A DNA stretch of 64,000 nt from contig CM072158.1 of assembly GCA_036850595.1 (NCBI GenBank), positions 7,207,422-7,271,421 on the forward strand. The letters are read 5' to 3'. Made by a program: the position numbers and the translations under genes. This DNA comes from Rhyacichthys aspro. Taxonomy: Eukaryota; Chordata; Actinopteri; Gobiiformes; Rhyacichthyidae. This document shows positions 11,601 to 23,600 of the stretch, one piece after another. The stretch's first letter is position 1; each line of letters begins with the position of its first letter. The notes beneath the pieces are model-generated. The model made no database searches. It saw nothing but the letters and a program-made list of their open reading frames with translations, and was not told the origin of the DNA.

Positions 11601-14600
11601 CAGTCACAAACCAGACAAGAAGTTATCAGCTCAGAGGATCCTTTTGCTCAGTCTTACTCTTCTGTGCAGAGACTTCTCCTTTACGGAAATAAAATCCATA
11701 AAGGAATGACGTTTGACACTCCTCCAATCCTAAAAAAAGCCTCCTTCTGAAGCTGGTTTTCGCCACTGTGATGGAAAAAGCAGACAAAAATGCAACTACA
11801 TGAGAATATTTGACCTATTGGGTCTTTTTTGTTACAGTGGCCAAAACCACCTTCTATAAAACATAAATCTATCTGCAGAGACAGTAAAAATGAAAGGTTT
11901 ATGGTGAGTTTAAAACATCCTAAATCGATGTCACAGCCCAGAAATGGAAAGTACAGCCATTGGAGACATCTACTGCATGTTTATCTGTCCGCTGATATTA
12001 CTGCACAAGCCTTTTTCACCTGCATGTCTCTGTCCAATGGCACTGACATCCTCCGCTCATCAGACTGATTCTGCTTCTGGTGCTTCACTGTGACATCGCA
12101 CTGTATTTACAGATCGAAATATCACTTCGAACTCTAGTCAAACTGTGTTTTGAAAACTTTCTTCCCGAGAAATTGACTCAGTTGAACCAATGATCCCCCA
12201 AATGTCGTGGTATTAAACTTCAAAACCGGCTTCAATTTTCAGTCCGTCACCTCTGCCTCTGCCTTCGGACTGAGCTCCCGTCCTTCGCTGTACAGTTGTC
12301 TGTTTTCATCGACACGGGCTCGCTAACACTCTTTAGGCTGCCGTCCGTCAAACTGTCAGCTGACCAAAGAGCAGACTTGGCCCGAGGGCTATTTCAGTGG
12401 TTTTTGTCGAGGCAGACTCGCCTTAGGCTCAGCAGCACGCCGACTCGTGTCAGCACACTTTGCCTCTCACTAATGGGTATCAAAGAAAGGCTCCTCGGTG
12501 CAGTAGACTATAACCCAATTTGAGAGCTGGAATTGGACATCAGCTGCCCTTTGCTCCTTTAATATTACTTTGAAATGAGATACAGTAACAGTGGCGTGTA
12601 TTAGACAGAGGTTTTTTAGGAAGATTGTTACAAACACTAGGCAGTACATTCACTTTTCAGTCCTATTAAAAGAGATACTTGTGACTCTTGTAATTACCTC
12701 CTCGTGTTACATTGCAGTATTTTTGGTAGCCAATTAATTTCAAATCTCTGCTCATTAGAAAATACTCTGCTCAATACTAAAACTACGTATTAGAGTGTGT
12801 GTAGTGTACAGTACAATAGATGGCACTAAAAGATTTACTACGACAAAGATCTACAAAAGTAGCTATATTACATTCATCTAATGTTATATGTTTATAACAA
12901 ACTGACAGAAAAATGCCTTCCCTACCATTATGTCAGAATAAATCGTCAAGAAACTGGTTGACCTTTGCTTTGTTACGCAACAGGGAATGAAAAAGGGAGC
13001 ACTAAGGCACACAGGCAATTTCCTGCTGTCATGGCTGTCAATCTGATACGCCCGGCTTTTATGAAAACTTTCATATCAAATGTCCGAAAGCACAACGATA
13101 TGAGTGTTTTTTTTAATCTTCCTCTCCTTTATAATTCCCTTCTCAAGCTTCTTTCCAGCATAAATTTATAAATGAATATTTCAGACGTTATTGGTGGAGT
13201 CTCTTGCTCTGACGCTGCCTTGTCGTTGCCGCAGATGGTGTTCCTGTGTGGACTGTACCAAAGTCTCCGTCGGTGGAGCAGCTGAAGAACGGAGGCCTGA
13301 CTCCTCTACACTCGGCCGAGCCCTCCCCGGATTTCAGGAAAAGGAGCCTGTCCCATGGTGCTGAGGTGAGACACGTTCGGATTTCCATGTGTCATTTCTC
13401 CTTTGTCCCATTTAGGCCACTATGGAACTGTATCTGTGTCTATATAACAAATCAAAGGTCATTCAGCGCTGATTTTATGCACATATTAAGTTGTAAAGGC
13501 TCTGAAATCTTTTATTGTCAAGATTTATCATTCAGCGGCTGTAGGAATAAGTAGGTCACACTCACCTGCTGAAGTCACCTCGACATATTATAACAAAGAA
13601 GACTCTGGGGTTATTGTGTTAAGGCTTTGCGGATTTCTGAAGTTTAGTCTGTTGCCCTGAGAAGGAAGCACGCGACGCTTGTGAAAGTTTAAACAGAGCC
13701 CCTGTCAGATTAAGTGGGTCATGCCATATTGAGGAGCCTGAACCGGGGAGGACCCAGGGGGGGGGGCTTTTATTATGAATTTCTCCCTCGCTGTGATCTG
13801 CAGAGAGGCCTAGACTGGACCACCCCCATTTCTTGTGAATATTGTAACACTTTAGATAGAAATTTTAAGGCCTCCAGAGGGGGATAAGACTCTCTGTTTG
13901 AAACCATTTGGTAATATGACTCTGCAACTACTCAGTTTATTACAGGAGTGTGCTGTGACATACATAATTCGACAGAGTCTGTGGTCTGTGGTCCTTTTAC
14001 ATAAAACTGGGAGGAGAGAAGAGTCAGTGATGAAGATGAATGATGCTGGTGTCATCTCAGCTGCGTTTATGGCTGTGCCCTCGTGTGGAGCAGGCTCTGT
14101 TCAATGTTAGACGTGTCGTTACGTGTCATCAGTGCGAGAGCAGCGTGTTAAACATTTGCGTTATATAATGGGCTGACAGTAATTTGCGTCTAATGCAAAC
14201 AAGATACAGGCAGCAAAGAAGACAGTGTGCCCTTAGTGACTTACATGGGTTTGTCAGTGTGTATAAAGCCAGCTCTGTCATGGCAATAATCGTTTTCTAT
14301 TGACATCTGAGCTCTATCTTTCCAGCTTTTGCGCATTTACAGTTAATTGTCAAGATGTCAACGGATAAACTCGTCATTAAAAGGGTGAATGAACAAACAA
14401 ATGTATGAATGAATAAATGTCAAGACATACTTAGGAGTTTGGAAAGAGTGAAGGGACAGAGACATAATGAGAGTGGCTTTTTTTTGTGCCGTCTCTGTCT
14501 CAGACTCCACTCACCCTCAACAGCAGCTTAGGGACATTTCCTACATTTCTTTTATTAACAAAATAAAACCAGACCAATTTTCCTCCGCAGAATACTAATA

Positions 14601-17600
14601 CCACACACCACACTGAAGTTTAGAGCTTATAGTAAACATTTAGAACGGCAATGATCACCGCTTCATTAAACTTTGTGTGATTGAATTGACAATATTTATT
14701 CCAGTTTCACGTTGCCTCCCTTTTTCTTGTAGGTGATTAAATAGTTCTTTTTCTCACAATCATTAAAAAAAATCACATACTCCCCAGTTAATGTATCCTA
14801 AGGATTTACGCCATAGTTAAGTCTGTGAACTCAGATTTGTTGATTTGCCAATACAAGACTCATGAGATCATAACATGCCTCATCAGTCAGAGTTACCTTT
14901 ATTTAACTGTAAGAGAGCTTTTATTCTGTTTTTTTTTTTTATGTTTTGTTTATGCCTTCATTAGTTGCTTAGTGTTACGTAGTGTTGCTTTAATATTGAT
15001 AAAATAGTACTTTTAGTCATTCTTTCTGAAACATTTTTTTTGTGGATGTTGGTCCCAAAATGGCCTGCTTTTACAGTTATTCATCTTTTCCTGACATTTA
15101 TTGTGATTACCCATTGGAAGATTAATGTTGTAAATGATATTAGCATAAAAAACAGGTTATTTGTCAGAGGCATATAATTTTTTACTTTAAATAACTGTCA
15201 CATGACTTGGGTTTGCTATCAGGATGTGTATTTTTGGCTACGATGATTTATAAAGGGTGTTGCGGTCTATTGATTTTACCATTTTGTGTCAGAGTTACAT
15301 TAGTGAATGAAAGACTTCAGGACAGGAGTTTGTGTTTGAAGATTTATAAGTGGTCCGTTTGGTCAGACATTTAATTATCCAGACAACAGAAACACTAAAA
15401 GCACCAGCACCATCCATCATGGGAATAAAATGTTCTCACAAAGCCCCACAGCCTCTTGGTCAGACTTCACAATGACACTACTCTATAATTTATTGTACAT
15501 TTGTTCAGCGCAGTGCCTCCTGAAGTTAGTTCCTCATCTAATCATCCATTCATACTTTGGTTGCTCGCCAGTTTTGCATGTAATCTGGAGAACAGTCTCG
15601 AGAGCCAGACAGAAAAGTACATTACTGAGCGGATGATGAAGGTTTTTTCCTGTTTGAATTATGTAGCAGCACAGTGGCGTTGAAGGTTTGTTTGTTTGGA
15701 GAAAGAGCACAAGGCCTGTTCGTGACTGTGGGATAAATGGCTGGTGCTCCCAGAACTCAGCTGGGATTAAACGTTTGTTCCACTACAGCAGTCGCTTTTT
15801 GTTACACGATGACTGTTAACTTCCATTATAGACGTGGTTGGTTTGTATTTACACTTCTGAGGAATTCTGACCTATTTTTCCATAGTGCCATCTCTAAAAA
15901 TAGAAAAATCCTGTCATAAAATGTTTGAGATGCAGTTGTAACTTTCTCTTTTTACCAGCAGAGGGCAGCAAAGTCCAGGCTACAGCTCAAAGTCCACATA
16001 TCTGACTTTTTGTAGCATGAATATCATATCTTCATTCAAATTCAAGACAAGTTACAATAGATATAGATGTAATGTGTGTTATATGATGATATCCTTGGAG
16101 GTGTTAGATATAAGAAGACGGGACAGAAATATTGAGCTGCTCAGTGGCTGTTGACCATTGAGCAGAAAATAATATCTTCAGTTTCATAAAGTCCTCTGCC
16201 ACAGTTTCCCTCTCATTAGTTTGGACTGATGGAACAATTATGACTTATGTTTTTTTTTTTTTTTTTTTTTTAATGTTTTGCTTTAGTGACATCTTTCACA
16301 GAAATCAGAATAAATGTTTTAAGGCAGACATGTCCAAAGTCTGGTCTGGTGGCCAAGCATGGCACAAGGTGAGATTTTATGTGTTTCTCAGCTTAAAAAA
16401 GTATTGTTTATGGCACCAACAGCAGCATTTTTGTACAAACAGGTTTAAATCCAACTAAAATCTGTTCAAATCCAACTTAAATCTGTTCAGGTTCACCTAA
16501 AACCTTTTCAAATCCATCTAAAACCAGTTTAAACCCAACTAAAACATGTTCAAATCCATTTTAACATGTTCACATCCAGCTAAAACATGTTCAAATCCAA
16601 CTAAAACATGTTAAAAACCAAACAAAACCTGTTCAAATCCATCTAAAACATGTTCCAATCCAACCAAAACCTGTACTTGTGGAGATGCATGTTCCTCTCA
16701 TCAAATGTGGCCCTCTTGCAAAAATTTTGGACAACCCTGTTTTAAGTGACATGACTATATTCTTTGTGTTTTATAGAAGAGGAAGAGATGGAAATATGTC
16801 TTCTGTGCTCTGTACTGACCTTAGACTCAACAAAACTCAGTGAAGGATGTCAGAGTTTTGGAAAGACATAGCTATTCTCAAATACATTCAACAGTAAGAC
16901 TATTAAGACTCCAGACCCTTCCACATACAAACCATAATAGCTCAGTACTTGTTATGTAACTGCAGGCTACATTAACTGTGATTTTATTTAAGGTAATGTG
17001 TCACACTACGAAATTAGACTGTATAATCAAAACATTATTGTAATTAGCTGAAAATGTAAGGCTAACGACAACACACCAGAAAACCTGAGACAAAGAAAAG
17101 CTGGTTTGCATGTTTAGTAATCCTACATCAATAATTTATAATCTTCATTGAACAGAAAGAAAGAAAGAGGAAAAAATGCACAGAGAGCAGCAGAAGCAGT
17201 GAGTGAAGAGGAGACAGTTCAGGAGGAGGATGAAATAGAATAATGAAGGAGCCTGAATGAAAGAAACCATGACAGAAATGACGAGTGCGAAGGCAGTGAG
17301 AGACAAGAGAAAGAATGAATCAAACAGGAATGAATAAGGATGAAGACTGACAGCCGGAAAGACTTTAGAAATGAGGGAAGTTGGGACAGAAGTGTGGAGT
17401 TTGCATGTTTCAGGAAGAAAATAAAGGCTGATTTGCTTTGTATTTGAGCAGCCATCACTGTTATAGATGAATAAGTCAGCGTCATTTGTTTCTGCTTTCT
17501 AAAAATGAAGAATTAATTCCCCATTTATCCATTTGCCAGTGAAAACTCAGCCTTTTTGTGCGCTCACATGCTAACGTAGCCTTATGGATGTTTTTTTTTT

Positions 17601-20600
17601 TAGCACAGCTGCTCTGTTTGTCCTCTATGAGCGTATTGTAGTAATATTTTATTTACGCTTGTTTGATGTAATTGGGTCTTGCCTTCATTACTGCTTTGGT
17701 TAACGGAAAACCAGACACCAAAGTGAACCAACTTAACTGATCCTCGTAATCCTCCATTAAGACAAGAAACTCCCTGACGATAAAAGCACAAAGTGAGTTG
17801 AGTGATGGGGGCAGGGAAGTGGGACACGAGCAGGAAAAGGTGGAGGCAGAAGCAGGGCATTACCGTGAGCCCTGCCTCATTACATCACTTCGACTGTTTC
17901 CCACCTACGTCAGCGGGACTTCCCCCGAGCTTCGTCTCTCGTCTTCATCAGAGTGGGTGGTGGTGGTGGTGGTGTGAACCGTGGAGACCCTCCCTCATTC
18001 TGCCTCCAGAGCTCTGAAGATACGGCTCAGTCTGTCAGCCCTCACATCAGAGAGAGCCCTGTTTGTGTGGAGAGAGCTTCTGACAAGAGTTTTCCATCTG
18101 TTTTTGTGGATTAAACGCTCACTTTTCTCTCAGAGGATTCGTGTTGTTCACCTCGAGCCACTTGACTTTCTTCTTTGGAGATGAGATCCAGCGTGATGCA
18201 GGTCAAACCGGTAGGGCCACAGCAGAGCAGCGTGAGTGTTCACCATCCAACGTTTGTGTGCCTTTTCTCAACCCTGTCCTCTTTGTGTTGTAGCCTGTGT
18301 GTATGTTGAGAATATAGGATGAATAGCTCAGGCCTGAGGGGTTACCCAGAGTGCACTTCTTCAGCAGTAAACACTACACTCAGAGTCTCTGCCACTTCAT
18401 AAATTATAGAAGCATGCCAATAGGGCTCATTCTAGTTGTGCTTATTTCTTTTATTAAGAAAGTAGGATGCTAAAATTCTGTGTTTTGACTTGATTAAGTT
18501 TGAGAATGATTGATTTGTGCGTAACATGATTTTAGATAATGTGATCCTTATGTGCTTTAGGCTTTTTAGTTAACAGTGGATGTAAATGTTTTAAATCATC
18601 CCAAGTTGAGATTTTATGCGGCTCTAAGCTTAAAAAATGTATTGCTTACGGCACCAACAGCAGCAGCTTTTTACAAACAGATTTTAGTTGGATTTGAACG
18701 GATTTTAGTTGGATTTAAACCTGTTCAAATCCAACTAAAATCTGTTCAAATTCATCTAAAACCTGTTCAAATCCAACTAAAAACTGTTAAAAATTCAACT
18801 AAAATCTGTTCCTATCCTTCTGAAACATGTTCATATCCAACTAAAACCTGTTCAAATCCAAATAAAACCTGTTCAAATCCAACTAAAAACTGTTAAAAAT
18901 TCAACTAAAATCTGTTCCTATCATTGTCCTATCCTATGTTCATATCCAACTACAGCCTATTCAAATCCAAATAAAACCTGTTCAGATTCACCTAAAACTT
19001 GTTCAAATCCACCTAAAACCATTTCAAACCCAACTAAAACCTGTTCAAATCCACCTAAAACCATTTCAAACCCAACTAAAACCTGTTCAAATCCATTTAT
19101 CATGTTCACATCCAGCTAAAACATGTTCAAATCCAACCAAAACCTTTTCAAATCCAACTAAAAACTATTAAGATCCACTTTACGTCTTAAAATATGACTC
19201 TCATTGACTTTTTCTATAACGTGACCATTTTATCTTTAATTCTAATCTTAAAAGAGTCTCAATGCTTTTGCCACAACACAACATTACAACATTACAATAA
19301 CATTAAGCCAAGATTAAGCTTTTGTGACGATGTAGGTAATTATCAGAGCCATTCACTCAAATGATGAAACTTGCAGCTGTCAGCTTAACAATGCTTGGAA
19401 ACCCTAGGACACAGTCTGCAGAAACATAAACTTTATATTTCACAGAATAGCTGCAGTACATTTGATGGCTGTCTGAGGTTTGCACACACTGCAGTTTTAA
19501 GTTTCTTGACGAAATCTTGGTTTGTTTACTCAGTCTTGGGAGCATTAGTGGAGCAGCTGTGACCTCTCCAGACCTCTGTGCCATCAGGGGTATCTCTAAT
19601 GAGTCCTAACAGTGTCTCTCTTCTTTATACTGTATATATTATGAGTGCTACTTGAGCGTGGACCCGCTCTACAGACTGCTGTGCTGGTGTGTTCCCTTGT
19701 GTTTCCTTCAGTACAGCGTGTGCTCCTGTGTAATTTGTGCAGAGACGTGAGAAGTGTTGCTTTGGCATGTATGCACGGAATAAAATATTCAGGTGACAGG
19801 CAGGCGCTCCCGTCCTGGAAATATCTTGCCTTTTTCGAACGCATTACCCGCCCAGTCTCTGCAGGAGCACTTGGTGCAATTATGCAGCATGTTCTGTTCA
19901 ATTTCCACCACGGTTCTTGCTTATTTGAGCTTTTTTTTCCGCTGCAGCTCCTCGAAAATGAAATATCTACAAGTGCAGAGCATGTGGGCTGTGATTATTG
20001 TTGCATAGAGACAGATCGAGTCAGAGGATAAAGACCGGTGCGGTGGTGGAGGAGTTGTACAGAGAGTTGTTTTTGCCTACAGGCCTCAGAGCACTTTCTG
20101 CATTATACATCAGCCTCTTTGCTTTTTTTTTTCTTCTCTTCCTGCCTGCCCCAAGTTACTGCAAAGGCATATCAAAGGCAGCGTCTCTTCACTAACTTCC
20201 ATCGAGTCTGTTTCCACTTGAACACTGTGGCTACTTCCTTTCTCCACGGCTGTAGGCTCTCACCAAATGAAACATGAAACACTGACAAGAGGCAACGTGA
20301 CAAAGATGAATGGACTTTGAATTGACTCCAGAGAAAAGTAAATGAGGTGCTGTCCTTTGGTATTTATAGGTTATTTCTGTAGCTGGCCTCTAAATGATGA
20401 GTGTGACCCTGAATGTGAAGTGCTGATGAGTCCAAATGGCATCTTTTTTCTTTTTTAATGTGCATATGGAGAGCTGGGAATGAAATCCAGTTAACATGTA
20501 TTTTTATGATACACTCCAACATAAAGGACCTCTTGCAGCACTATCCTTTCAGTCCTGCACAAAAGACTCGAAATTAATGTCTCAGATTACATTTGCCAAA

Positions 20601-23600
20601 TAGTCAAATAGTTCACAAAATCACATCTTATCTCATTTTCATTACATTTGATGTCTCCTCTATACAGTTAGTCCTAATGAAGCAGGCATTAGTTTGTAGC
20701 TTTGCCTCTAACATGGTCTTTTGTGTTTTCCATTGTATTCACTATAAAAGCATTGTGTCAAACAGCAGCCGTTCTTGGATCCGACTCAACAGTTTGGTCT
20801 CTTTTGGGTTCGACACCATGACTGTTATTAACATTAAAACATTTTAAGAAAAACCACAATACACACTGTACAGACGCCAGGCAGCAAGGCGACTATGGCA
20901 TATCAAGGCTTTTAACATCAATGACTAGACAGTAAATAATGCCTTGTCTTCCAGCAGCAGCAGCAGCACACAGGGCTGGAGGACATCAGTCCCAGTGAAG
21001 AGGTGACAGACTCCGAGGACAACGAGGAGGAGGACCTGGGCGTTTTGGACGATCAGCGCAGCATCATCCTGCACCTGCTCTCACAGCTCAAACTGGGCAT
21101 GGACCTCACTCGGGTCAGACTAAACTGCACTGAACTGCTCTTATAATAAACATTTTGAAAGCCTTTTCTCAACATATTGTTTTAATCTTTTCCTCAGGTG
21201 GTGTTGCCTACGTTTATTCTGGAGAAGCGCTCCCTGCTGGAGATGTACGCTAACTTCATGGCCCACCCGGACATGTTCCTGTCCATCACGGCGGGGGCCA
21301 CGGCCGAGGAGCGCATCGTCCGGTTTGTGGAGTACTATCTGACTGCTTTCCACGAGGGCCGAAAGGGCGCAGTGGCCAAGAAGCCCTACAACCCCATCCT
21401 GGGCGAGACCTTCCACTGCTCCTGGGAAGTGCCCCGGGACAAAGTCAAGCTCTCGACCAGAACCAACCCGGGGGCCGCCCAGGGGTCAGGGAGGGGTCAC
21501 AATAACTCTCAGCAGGTAGAGGACTCACACTCGGGCTCCTACAGGGTCCGGTTCGTAGCGGAGCAGGTTTCCCATCATCCTCCAGTGTCAGGGTTTTACT
21601 GCGAGTGTCGAGAGAAGAAGATGTGCGTCAACGCCCACGTTTGGACCAAGAGCAAGTTCATGGGCATGTCCATCGGGGTGTCCATGGTCGGGGAGGGTAA
21701 GTTTGGACCGAAGCAGAGAAAGCATGCTTACAAACTGATTCTAGGTAGAAGATAATGGACCTAACATCATAGTGTGGACAGGAAAGAGTAGAATTACTGT
21801 CTAAAAATTAAGTTGTAAATTGGCACCTGAAACTAAAAAGGCTTAAAAATGTGTAAATAAAGACTAAAAGTGTCTAAAACCAAATGTCAGTCATAATATA
21901 GGATTATAATGACTATACAGTTCTCTTTCATAGCTCACTCATGCTCAAAGAACCTTGGTTACACAAAAGCCTAAACATGTTCAAGGTGCTACCTCTGTTT
22001 CAATAAAAATGCACCAATATGGCAGCTTTTCTATACAACAATAAACTTTACTTTTCCATAACTACAGGATGCATCCATCCACAGTCTTTCATGCCAACAC
22101 TAGGAAGCTTTCTTTTGTATTTTGGGTGTATTCATTCACTAAAATGTGGCTACTCTTCCTTGATATTAGTTATATTTTAAAAAAAATGATAAAGAAATGA
22201 ATAAACCTAACACCTAAGGCTTTTATTGTTATTAGAAAAATGCTCAAATTTAGAAACACACCCTCCGTCCTGAATCATCACATTTGATCTGTTCACCTCA
22301 CACGACCTTCGCCTCAAAGACTTTCAGAAAGAAGTAACTCCTAAGTCAGCTGAATTAATGAAGGATCAAAATGTCCCGTCACAATGTCCCGTCCTGTATG
22401 AGAGAATGAGAGTTCTCCTGTGGCAATCAATAAGGCGCTCCTCTGTCAGCGGGGCATGACACAGCAGTTCATCAGGAACGGCCGGCAGTCATTCTCTCAT
22501 TTAGACACAGCTGCCTTCAACAGAGCTGTTTTTGTGGAAATTTTATGAGGCCTCTGTGACATTTGCTTAGTCGAATGGTTTGTTAAAAGAAAAGACTGCA
22601 AACCAACAGGAGTCACATGATCGACCCGTGACTTTCAATGTACAAGGATTAGGCTATTGATGTCAGTGGTTGTATATCGACAGAAGATCTAGTGATTACT
22701 TGAAAATAGGCATTAGCATGTATTTGCCTTTTGCTGTCAGATACTATTTAGCTTTTCTATGTCATTTTGCGTTATATCTATCAAGAACAGTCTGTATTTT
22801 GACAGTTGCCCGGAGTAGATGAACTAAACACTCAAAAAGTGCTTAAAAAAGTGTCAAGACAACACAAAACAAGACTGAGAGTAAGTTAGGACCTGCATCA
22901 GTGAATAATTTATGAAAGTACATGGCTACAAAACAACAAAAAATAATCTTGTTGAGGTTAGTTACAAAAATAATACAATAAAGATGACTTTTAACCAGCT
23001 CTAACTCTTGAATTGGAATACCTGTCATTGCATAAGGCGTTACATTTAATGCTTTTTAAAAAAATCATACTCACGCTTATTTTGGATTTATTAAAATCAC
23101 GATTATTTTAAACGATTACTCACTGACTTTTGAAATATGTTGGATTTATTGAACAAAACATTGAATTCCCCTTAAAATAAATAATATATACAAACATAAA
23201 AACAAATAGCTTAAAAAATAAACAGAAATAATTCATTCATTTTTTTAATTTTTTGGAAAATTTAATAAAATTTAATAAAAATTATAGTTTTTTTCCGATT
23301 ACATAGGTTTTGTGATCATTTGGAGCCAAAATTGAAAATAAAAATTGGATTAATTGCACGCCCTACTTAATTAATGGTTAACCAGCATGCACCTCTTTCT
23401 TTAAATCACTTTCGTACTTGAGTAACATGTGAAATTGTTCTTGCTGTGTTTATTTGCGTCCCTCACATGAAAATAACTGTTAATCTCAACACTGAATGCT
23501 GCATGAAACCTATTCAGAGTCAGTCACCGAATGCCTCCGGGCCGTTGTTTGGATGTGAATAGGGTTATCTGTGTGTGACATTAGACATGAGTTAAGCGCT

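Larger units (their letters stand above)
13366..20954 (+). other. OSBPL10 intron
   Basis: 7.6 kb holding the candidate exon 18181-18231, a CTCF-like site (15955-15969), a hAT-like MITE with a minisatellite (16325-16739), the second minisatellite array (18604-19175), a T-run (about 16250-16271) and a TGG repeat (17957-17974). Nothing recognised in 13400-15900 or 19200-20900. Confidence 0.6.

Noticed and set aside
16441..16680. Spaced-repeat look of a CRISPR array
   Set aside because: Units are directly tandem at 21 bp without unique spacers, and the DNA is from a vertebrate.
18576..18896. 106-codon frame with a seven-residue repeat (KPVQIQL-like)
   Set aside because: Produced by the 21-bp minisatellite whose unit is a multiple of three. 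No start context, splice support or known family.
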